A program made the translations under genes and the position numbers. Under the pieces are notes generated by a model. It made no database searches. It was not told where the DNA came from and saw only the letters and a program-made list of their open reading frames with translations. A stretch of DNA of 64,000 bases from positions 222,754 to 286,753 of the forward strand of contig JAIRVP010000054.1 in NCBI GenBank assembly GCA_031253835.1, read 5' to 3'. Shown here piece after piece: positions 18,903 to 25,070 of this stretch. Position 1 is the stretch's first letter. The number at the start of each line of letters is the position of its first letter. The DNA is from Burkholderia sp. (lineage in GTDB: Bacteria; Pseudomonadota; Gammaproteobacteria; Burkholderiales; Burkholderiaceae).

Positions 18903-20039
18903 TCAGATGCCGATCGACCTGGCGATCAACATCTTCTGAACCTCGATCGTGCCGCCGGCGAACAAGCTGAATGTGGCTTCCCGGTAATAGCGGGAGACCG
19001 GTTCGAAATCGAAGTACGCGCGCCCGCCCATCACGCGGACTGCAGAGCCGACGACCTTCTGCAACTGCTCGGAGCAGAAATATTTGGCCTTGGAGATCGC
19101 CTCCGTCGCGTCGTCACCGCTTTCATACGCCCGGATCGCGTTGGCAACCATCAGCTCCATTGCGGTGGTCAAGGTGCTCATCTCGACGACGGTGTGCTGG
19201 ATGCTCTGGAAACTGCTGAGTACCTGACCGAATTGCTTGCGCTCCTTGATGAATGCAGCTGCTCGCCGTGTCGCCGCGCGCGCCAGGCCACTGGCCATCG
19301 CCGCCACGACGAGGCGCTCCAGCGCGCCGGTCAAGCGCAGGACATTCCATGCGGCTTCAAGCGCGTCGCTGCCACCGAGTACGGCATCGGCCGGCACGGC
19401 AACCGCCTCGAGCACAACATGACACGACGCACATCCATTCGCGCTGAGTTTGGGCAGCGCCGTGACCGTCAGATTCGGGGCCTTGCCGGGCACCAGGAAG
19501 ATGCCGAATGCCTTTGCACGGTCCGGTGCCGTTCGCGCGACCGTCAGGATATAGTCCGCCGTCGCCGAACCCGTGATGTACGTTTTTTCGCCGCGAAGCC
19601 GGTATCCGTCGCCTGCCGGAATCGCTTCCGTCCGGGCGGCACCGGCATCCGATCCGGCTTCCGGCTCCGTGAGGGCAAAGGCGAGTTGAACGCGGCCCTG
19701 TGCGACGCCGGGGAGCAGGCTCTGCTTCTGCGCGGGTGTCCCCAGACAGGAAACACACAGCGGCGCAAGCACGCCGTTGACCATGTAGACGGTCGCAACG
19801 GCGCCGGACTGTTCGGCAAGCGCCGACATGATTGCACAGACCCGCTCCATATCCCCCGCCTGCGGCCCCGTGTATCCGGGGTCCAGGAAGCCCGAACGCA
19901 ACAGGTCATGAGATGCAAGCACGGACAGCGTTCTCGCGGAGAAGGTCCCGTCGCCCTGCTCCTCGATACCGCGATCGTCCGCGAGGATTTCATCTGCCGC
20001 CTTGCCGGCCCGCACCCTCAAATCGTCCAACGATGCCAT
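18903..20039 (-). CDS. Acyl-CoA dehydrogenase with isovaleryl-CoA-dehydrogenase-type active site
   Basis: A 378-residue flavoprotein of the acyl-CoA dehydrogenase family, which oxidises an acyl-CoA at the alpha-beta bond using FAD. The start is the ATG at 20039, with AAGGAGG 7-8 bp upstream. The FAD/substrate loop reads FALTEPEAGSDA (about 121-132), and KERKQFGQ and VRVMGGRAY are typical. The usual catalytic glutamate in YEGT is absent (AGGTIEVQ). A glutamate in GALERLVVA (about residue 241) matches the alternative helix-G position used by isovaleryl- and long-chain acyl-CoA dehydrogenases, so the enzyme should be active. It is the last gene of the putative fluoroacetate cluster, 86 bp after the dehalogenase gene. 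Its true substrate and link to fluoroacetate are unknown. Confidence 0.85.
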   Translation of the reverse strand: MASLDDLRVRAGKAADEILADDRGIEEQGDGTFSARTLSVLASHDLLRSGFLDPGYTGPQAGDMERVCAIMSALAEQSGAVATVYMVNGVLAPLCVSCLGTPAQKQSLLPGVAQGRVQLAFALTEPEAGSDAGAARTEAIPAGDGYRLRGEKTYITGSATADYILTVARTAPDRAKAFGIFLVPGKAPNLTVTALPKLSANGCASCHVVLEAVAVPADAVLGGSDALEAAWNVLRLTGALERLVVAAMASGLARAATRRAAAFIKERKQFGQVLSSFQSIQHTVVEMSTLTTAMELMVANAIRAYESGDDATEAISKAKYFCSEQLQKVVGSAVRVMGGRAYFDFEPVSRYYREATFSLFAGGTIEVQKMLIARSIGI

Positions 20040-20125
20040 CTTCAAACCTCCTTCACGATCGGATTCATTCTTGTCCGCAAGCGTTCATCGACCCGACGTC
20101 GAGCACCGTCAAAATGTCGTACTCC

Positions 20126-21010
20126 TCAGTTAATTGAAGAAATAAAACGACGCAAGATGTCGGCTGTTTCCACGGGAAATTGATCGACGAAGAAGTGACC
20201 GCCCGGAAGAGATGCCGCCGTCGTCTGGCTGCAGCGCCTGGCCCACTCGGCGGGAATGTCGAACAACTGCCCCATCTGGCCTTTTGCACCATGGAAGACC
20301 AGTACGGGGCACGTCACCTTGCGCTGGAGGTCCAGGCGGTCATGCTCGAGATCGATGGTCGCGGCGGCACGGTAGTCGGCGCAAGAACCATGGATCATGG
20401 CGGGGTTGCGCCACGACGCGCGATACGCGTCGAGCATGTCCTCGTCGAAATCGGACACCTTGGTCGCACCCCAGCCCAGCAAGCAGGTTTCGTAGAAGGT
20501 GTCCGGATCCAGGCCGATCATGTGCTCCGGGAACGGCTCGGGCTGTTGCAGGAAGTACCAGTGCCAGTAGGACGCCGCGACCAGACGGTTGGTGTCCATG
20601 AACATCGCATGGGTCGGCACGATGTCCATGACGGTCAGCGACTGCACCGCGTCGGGATGATCCAGCGCCATGCGGTGGCCCGTGCGCCCGCCGCGATCGT
20701 GCCCGACCAGATGAAAACGCTCGAATCCCAGATGCCGCATGACGCCGAGCTGGTCATTGGCAAAGGTGCGAAACGAATAGTTCGACCTGTCCGCCACGCA
20801 CTTGGGCTTTCCCGAATCGCCATAGCCCCGCAGATCGGCGCACACCACGGTGTAATGCTCGGCCAGCCTGGGGGCCACGCGCGCCCACATCGCCCGATTC
20901 TGCGGAAATCCATGCAGTATCAGCAGCGGCGGGCCTTCACCGCCGACGGAGTAGGCGATCTCCACGCCATCCACGATGACGCGACCGTTCTTGAATCCGG
21001 GGAAATCCAT
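20126..21010 (-). CDS. Fluoroacetate (haloacetate) dehalogenase-type alpha/beta hydrolase
   Basis: A 294-residue cytoplasmic alpha/beta hydrolase that matches fluoroacetate dehalogenases (EC 3.8.1.3), which break the C-F bond to give glycolate and fluoride. Every key residue known from the Rhodopseudomonas and Burkholderia FA1 enzymes appears in order: Asp105 nucleophile with Arg106 and Arg109 (GHDRGGR) for the carboxylate, Asp129 (VMDIVPT), His150 and Trp151 (WHWYFLQQP) and Tyr213 (ADYRA) for the fluoride pocket, and His272 (GGHFF) as general base. The start at 21010 has AGGAGG just upstream. It lies 42 bp after an FlK-like thioesterase gene. Epoxide hydrolases share the fold but lack the His-Trp-Tyr set. 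Confidence 0.86.
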   Translation of the reverse strand: MDFPGFKNGRVIVDGVEIAYSVGGEGPPLLILHGFPQNRAMWARVAPRLAEHYTVVCADLRGYGDSGKPKCVADRSNYSFRTFANDQLGVMRHLGFERFHLVGHDRGGRTGHRMALDHPDAVQSLTVMDIVPTHAMFMDTNRLVAASYWHWYFLQQPEPFPEHMIGLDPDTFYETCLLGWGATKVSDFDEDMLDAYRASWRNPAMIHGSCADYRAAATIDLEHDRLDLQRKVTCPVLVFHGAKGQMGQLFDIPAEWARRCSQTTAASLPGGHFFVDQFPVETADILRRFISSIN

Positions 21011-21052
21011 GCACGTGCCTCCTGAGCGGAAAATCGTCTTGCCGGCCAACCA

Positions 21053-21472
21053 TCAGCCGCGTTCAAGCTTGGATGCGACTCGCCTGACGAACTTTTCCGC
21101 GTCGACGATGAAGCGCTCGTGCCGGCCTTCGCAGATCACGTCCACCTCGTCACGACACAGAATCCTGAACGTCAGGCGCTTGCCTTCGATCTCGACCAAC
21201 TCGATTTCCGCCGTGACCTGCATGCCGACCGGGGTCGCCGCGCAGTGGCTGAGATCGACGTGGGTGCCCACGGTGCGCTGCGACGGGTCGAGGTACGGCC
21301 GAAGCGCCTCGACACAGGTCCATTCGACGAAGCCGACCAGGTAGGCGGTCGCGAATACCGGCGGCATGTCGACGAAGCCCGTGAACGCGTTCGACACGGC
21401 GGGCACGGTGAGCGAATCGTCGACGACGATGGTCTGAGCGTGGCGCAGGCCCGAGGGGATCGGATCGGTCAT
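21053..21472 (-). CDS. FlK-like fluoroacetyl-CoA thioesterase (hot-dog fold)
   Basis: A 139-residue hot-dog thioesterase closely resembling FlK of Streptomyces cattleya, which hydrolyses fluoroacetyl-CoA but not acetyl-CoA. From memory of FlK, the length is the same and the alignment needs no gap around the active site: Thr42 (VFATAY), Glu50 (VEWTC), Gly69 (VGT), His76 (SHCAATP) and Arg120 (HERF) all sit at FlK numbering. Phe33 of the lid is kept, but Phe36 is Met here. The start at 21472 has GAGGCGG upstream and follows the methyltransferase stop by 17 bp; the next gene is a fluoroacetate dehalogenase-type hydrolase. A role against fluoroacetyl-CoA is inferred; another short acyl-CoA is the alternative. 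Confidence 0.82.
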   Translation of the reverse strand: MTDPIPSGLRHAQTIVVDDSLTVPAVSNAFTGFVDMPPVFATAYLVGFVEWTCVEALRPYLDPSQRTVGTHVDLSHCAATPVGMQVTAEIELVEIEGKRLTFRILCRDEVDVICEGRHERFIVDAEKFVRRVASKLERG

Positions 21473-21489
21473 CGACACCGCCTCGCCCG

Positions 21490-22245
21490 TTACGCGACGC
21501 GACCGGCGCGGATCGACAGCGGCCATGTGACCCGCCGCCGCGACGCAGGATCGCCCCACGCGTCGCGCAATGTTTCCGCGAGGGCATCCACGGGATTGGC
21601 GCCCAGGGCCTTCTCCGCGGCTTTCACGGCCGACCATGTGTTGAGGTAGCCGATGAGGTCATCGAGGCACCACTGCACGTCGATCGCCAACGCGGGCGGC
21701 ACGACCTCATCGAACGGGAACGGCAGGCGTCGATAGCCATCCTCGACATGGCCGCGTTCGGCAGGCCAATAGCCGCCGATGGTGTCGTAATAGAAATGCA
21801 GCACCGCGTCATCCACCGCGCCTTCGACATGCAGCACGCCGTACGTGACGAGGGCGATGCCGGCCTGCCGCCGGGCAACGCGACGCACCTCGGCATAGAA
21901 TTTGTCGAGGTCCAGCCAGTGGGCTGCCTGCGCCACCGCGATCAGGTCCACGCTGGCATCGGGAAGCCCGCTGTCCTCCGCAAGCGACGTGCGGTACGTC
22001 ACGCCGTCGTGCGGTTGGGCCTTCCCGATCTGCGCCGCGCTGGCGTCCGTCGCGACGACTTCATCGAACCGATCGGCGAGCAGCACCGACAACTGTCCCG
22101 TGCCGCATCCGCAATCCAGTGCGCGTTCACGCGCCGGGGCGAGACTGGCGAGAAAGTCGATCAACGCCGCCGGATAGGTCGGGCGATAGGCGGCATAGCC
22201 TGCGGATCCGCCGGAAAAGTGATCTTTGAAGGTCGTGGTCGCCAT
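21490..22245 (-). CDS. Class I SAM-dependent methyltransferase (Tmt1/Crg1-like)
   Basis: A 251-residue SAM methyltransferase. The cofactor site is plain: ALDCGCGTGQLSVLLADRF (motif I) and VVATDASAAQIGKA (motif II). The N-terminal FSGGSAGYAAYRPTYPAALIDFL and the AQAAHWLDLDKFY segment place it in the group that includes the yeast Tmt1/Crg1 carboxyl-methyltransferases, of which Tmt1 methylates trans-aconitate. It is the first enzyme gene after the LysR regulator and precedes the FlK-like gene by 17 bp, so it belongs to the same transcript. The ATG at 22251 is an alternative start. The upstream region is AT-rich with an inverted repeat. The substrate is unknown. Confidence 0.8.
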   Translation of the reverse strand: MATTTFKDHFSGGSAGYAAYRPTYPAALIDFLASLAPARERALDCGCGTGQLSVLLADRFDEVVATDASAAQIGKAQPHDGVTYRTSLAEDSGLPDASVDLIAVAQAAHWLDLDKFYAEVRRVARRQAGIALVTYGVLHVEGAVDDAVLHFYYDTIGGYWPAERGHVEDGYRRLPFPFDEVVPPALAIDVQWCLDDLIGYLNTWSAVKAAEKALGANPVDALAETLRDAWGDPASRRRVTWPLSIRAGRVA

Positions 22246-22277
22246 GTGCATCGCCGTCTGGTGTCGTGATTCGATTC

Positions 22278-22317
22278 ATATCTTATCAAGATGGATTTTC
22301 GTGTAAACATATAAGAT
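22278..22317. promoter_or_regulatory. AT-rich inverted repeat upstream of the methyltransferase gene
   Basis: In the ~100 bp between the LysR gene and the methyltransferase start, ATCTTAT (22280-22286) and ATAAGAT (22311-22317) form an inverted repeat with 24 bp between. The whole stretch 22270-22330 is AT-rich. It is a plausible promoter/LysR-binding site for the four enzyme genes downstream. Confidence 0.45.
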
Positions 22318-22350
22318 TTATATGGATACGATCACGCCCGATCGGAACGG

Positions 22351-23268
22351 CTAGCGCTGCGCGGAACGGCGGCTGGAATCGACGACGTGGGACTTCAGAT
22401 AGTCCAGCAGGATCGCGGCTGCCTTGCTCAACGATCGTTCCGACGGCCAGCAGATTCCGACCTTGAGTTGATCGCCCTCTTCCTGCGGAAGGTGCAGCGA
22501 CGAGATCTCCGGATCGCTCCTGACGGCCGCCAGCGGAAGCGTGGTCGCGGCGAGCCCGGCACGAACCGTTGCGAATATCAGTTCCGGGTTCTCGGCCTCG
22601 AGAACGATCTTCAGCGGCACGCCCAGCTCCCGCGCATGACGCTCCATCAGGTCACGCTGGTGAAATCCTGGCGGATACACGGCCAACGGTGCGTCAAGAA
22701 GCTGCTTCCAGGAAATACGTCTGGAGAACTTGAGAGTTCGGGCGAGTGCCGGAGCGATGCAGGCAACGTTAGGAATGCTCCACAACAGTTCCGATTCGAC
22801 GCCAGGCTGCGCGCCTCGGTGTGCGGTGAGACCGAAGTCGAGCCCCTGGCTCCGGACCAGCGCCTCGATTTCCAGTGCGCCCGCCTGGTGTACGCGAACC
22901 CGAATGCCGGGGTGCTCGCGCATGAAATCGGGCAGGACGCGCGCCAACGCAAACTGCGTGACCATCGCGGGGGCAGCGATGCGGACGTGGCCGACGGACA
23001 AGCTTTCCAGATCCTGGATTTCCTGCTGGATGCCTTGCAGGAGCGACATCGCCGGCGTCGCGCGATCCCTGAGGAGCCTGCCCGTTTCGGTGAGTTCGAC
23101 GCCGCGTTTCGTGCGAACGAACAGGATCGTCCCCAATTCGCGCTCGAGTTCTTTCATCGCAATGCTCACTGCGGATTGAGCGATATGGAGCGCATTGGCG
23201 GCAGCGGAGAACCCGCCGTTCTGCACGACAGACATGAACACTTCGATGCGGCGCAGCTTCACATTCAT
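22351..23268 (-). CDS. LysR-family regulator of the fluoroacetate-type cluster
   Basis: A 305-residue LysR regulator: helix-turn-helix in residues 1-60 (VFMSVVQNGGFSAAANALHIAQSAVSIAMKELERELG), then RTKRGVELTETGRLL and an effector-binding domain. It resembles the branch of activators such as CysB/Cbl and NAC only loosely. It is encoded upstream of, and in the same direction as, the methyltransferase, thioesterase, dehalogenase and dehydrogenase genes, unlike the usual divergent layout. I chose the ATG at 23268 (MNVKLRRIEVF) because LysR proteins start so; the 23295 ATG is possible and neither has a clear ribosome site. A near-palindrome overlaps its start. The inducer is unknown; fluoroacetate or a derived CoA ester is a guess. 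Confidence 0.87.
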   Translation of the reverse strand: MNVKLRRIEVFMSVVQNGGFSAAANALHIAQSAVSIAMKELERELGTILFVRTKRGVELTETGRLLRDRATPAMSLLQGIQQEIQDLESLSVGHVRIAAPAMVTQFALARVLPDFMREHPGIRVRVHQAGALEIEALVRSQGLDFGLTAHRGAQPGVESELLWSIPNVACIAPALARTLKFSRRISWKQLLDAPLAVYPPGFHQRDLMERHARELGVPLKIVLEAENPELIFATVRAGLAATTLPLAAVRSDPEISSLHLPQEEGDQLKVGICWPSERSLSKAAAILLDYLKSHVVDSSRRSAQR

Positions 23269-23271
23269 AAC

Positions 23272-23298
23272 GTATATCCAACGGGGGCTGGACATATA
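23272..23298. promoter_or_regulatory. Imperfect palindrome at the LysR start (possible autoregulatory site)
   Basis: GTATATCCA at 23272-23280 and TGGACATATA at 23289-23298 form an imperfect dyad with 8 bp between. The related sequence TATATGGATAC lies upstream of the methyltransferase (22319-22329), suggesting that the same protein binds both. This is inference from sequence similarity only. Confidence 0.4.
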
Positions 23299-23458
23299 TT
23301 ATGAAGATGTTCTGCGCGTGGCTAGCCTTGCGCGTGTCTCGGTCAAAAAGCGGCATGGCCGCAACGTTGATCCGTTCGCAGCTGAACGCGTGTCGCCGCC
23401 CTTCCGCCCCCAGCGCATCGCCACCCGCCCCTATCACCTATCCTCACACCATAGTTTT

Positions 23459-23531
23459 TATCCGCTGGCGCGGATATTTTTGGCTTTGTTAGATGGATGA
23501 CATTCGATCATCCGACGACAACGATCTAACA
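23459..23531. promoter_or_regulatory. Hairpin and nested inverted repeats upstream of the RpiR gene
   Basis: First, a hairpin TATCCGC-tggc-GCGGATA at 23459-23476 is followed by TTTTT and looks like a terminator, though no plus-strand gene ends here. Second, TGTTAGAT (23487-23494) pairs with ATCTAACA (23524-23531), and inside lies GGATGA-7-TCATCC (23495-23513). These nested dyads end 4 bp before the regulator ATG and are good candidates for an autoregulatory RpiR operator. Confidence 0.5.
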
Positions 23532-23535
23532 GCCG

Positions 23536-24429
23536 ATGACCTGCGCGTTCGCCCATACCGTCGAATCCCGCTATGCCGAGCTGACGCCGACCGCCAAGCG
23601 CATCGCCAGCTACATGCTCGCGAACCTCGACCGGCTCGGGCTCGAGACGGCCGACCAGATCGCGCAGCAGGCCGGCACCAGCGGCATCTCGGTCGGGCGC
23701 TTCCTGCGCAGCGTCGGCTACCGCAATCTCGACGACCTGAAACGCGAGCTGCGCGGCGGCGCCGATCGTCCGTGGATGATCACCGACCGGCTCGACGAAT
23801 ACCGGCGCGTCGCCGGCGCGCCACCGGCCGAACGCACCGGCACCGGCACCGGCAATGGCAGCGACGGCACGCTCGCGTCGTCGCTCGAACGTGAGCTCGA
23901 TGCGATCCGCCACGTGTACCGGCTCGCCGAAGGCCCCGTGTTCGCGCAAGTCGCCGACCGGATCGCGCAGGCCGACGCGGTGTTCATCCTCGGCATCCAG
24001 TCGACGCGCGGGATCAGCAACGCATTCAGCAGCTACCTCGAATACCTGCGCCCGCGCGTGTTCTATTCCGACGGCCAGTCGGGCTCGTATGTCGATTCGC
24101 TGAACTCCGAATTCGAGCGGCCGTACTGCATCGTCACCGATACGCGTGCGTATTCGCGCAGCGCACGCCGCTATTGCCAGGCGGCCGCCGAACGCGGGCA
24201 GCCGTTCGCGCTCGTCACCGACCTGTCGTGCCCGTGGGCGCGCGACTGGCCGGCCGACCTGCTGCAGGTGAAGACCGACGTCGGCCAGTTCTGGGATTCG
24301 CTCGCGCCGCTCACCTGCCTGTTCAACCTGCTGATCACGGCCGTGGTCGATCGCCTCGGCCCCGCGATCGACCGGCGCGTCGCGCGCAACCGCGAACTGC
24401 AGCATACGTTCGACCAATTCGAATCCTGA
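23536..24429 (+). CDS. MurR/RpiR-family regulator with SIS domain
   Basis: A 297-residue regulator. The N-terminal HTH_6 domain covers about residues 1-80 (PTAKRIASYMLANLDRLGLETADQIAQQAGTSGISVGRFLRSVGY); a SIS sugar-phosphate-type domain covers about 125-270 (ADAVFILGIQSTRGISNAFSSYLEYL). RpiR proteins usually sense phosphosugars; related MurR senses MurNAc-6-phosphate. Here it heads a D-Ala-D-Ala dipeptidase and dipeptide transporter operon, with ddpX 16 bp downstream, so a cell-wall-recycling signal is a reasonable guess. Dyads overlap its promoter. Confidence 0.88.
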   Translation: MTCAFAHTVESRYAELTPTAKRIASYMLANLDRLGLETADQIAQQAGTSGISVGRFLRSVGYRNLDDLKRELRGGADRPWMITDRLDEYRRVAGAPPAERTGTGTGNGSDGTLASSLERELDAIRHVYRLAEGPVFAQVADRIAQADAVFILGIQSTRGISNAFSSYLEYLRPRVFYSDGQSGSYVDSLNSEFERPYCIVTDTRAYSRSARRYCQAAAERGQPFALVTDLSCPWARDWPADLLQVKTDVGQFWDSLAPLTCLFNLLITAVVDRLGPAIDRRVARNRELQHTFDQFES

Positions 24430-24445
24430 GCGAGCCCGCCTGCCG

Positions 24446-25009
24446 ATGAACGATCACCGCCTCGTCGAAATCACGCCCGCCACGCATCGCGTCGACATCG
24501 ATCTCGTCTACGCGACCGACCGCAACCTCACCGGCAAGCCGATCTACCGCCACGCGCACTGCCTGCTGCTGGCGCCGGCCGAAGCCGCCTTGCGCCGCGC
24601 GGTCGGCATCGCGGCGCAAGCCGGCTTCACGCTGCGCATCTACGACGCGTACCGGCCGCCGCAGGCGCAGCAGGTGCTGTGGGATTTCCTGCCCGACCCG
24701 AACTTCATCGCCGATCTCGGCCGCGGCTCGAATCACAGCCGCGGCACCGCGCTCGACCTGACGCTCGTCGGCGCGGACGGCGCACCGCTCGACATGGGGA
24801 CGGGCTTCGACGAGATGGTCGCCGCGTCCGGCCACTTCCACGCGGGGCTGCCCGACGCCGTGCAACGCAACCGCCTGCTGCTGCTCGGCGTGATGCACGC
24901 GGCCGGCTTCGCGCACATCGACAGCGAATGGTGGCACTACGAACTGCCCGGCTCGCACGCATTGCCGCAGATCGACAACGCAGCGAGCGGCCCGTGGCGC
25001 CTGATGTAA
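24446..25009 (+). CDS. ddpX: D-alanyl-D-alanine dipeptidase (VanX/DdpX family)
   Basis: A 187-residue zinc dipeptidase that splits D-Ala-D-Ala to D-alanine. The zinc and catalytic motifs are present: SNHSRGTALDLTLV (first His and Asp ligands, about residues 97-107) and DSEWWHYELPG (catalytic Glu and third ligand His near residue 170). No signal peptide, so it is cytoplasmic and should act on dipeptide brought in by the adjacent transporter. The layout ddpX followed by a dipeptide ABC transporter matches the E. coli ddpXABCDF operon. A vancomycin-resistance role is unlikely in a Gram-negative; use of D-Ala-D-Ala as nutrient is favoured. Confidence 0.92.
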   Translation: MNDHRLVEITPATHRVDIDLVYATDRNLTGKPIYRHAHCLLLAPAEAALRRAVGIAAQAGFTLRIYDAYRPPQAQQVLWDFLPDPNFIADLGRGSNHSRGTALDLTLVGADGAPLDMGTGFDEMVAASGHFHAGLPDAVQRNRLLLLGVMHAAGFAHIDSEWWHYELPGSHALPQIDNAASGPWRLM

Positions 25010-25070
25010 CGACGATGCACGTCCCCTTCACCGTTCACGTTCAACGACTTCAACGACAGATGGAGCGCAC

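Noticed and set aside
20126..21010. Epoxide hydrolase
   Set aside because: The fold is shared, but epoxide hydrolases use two tyrosines in the cap; here the His150-Trp151-Tyr213 set of fluoroacetate dehalogenases is present.
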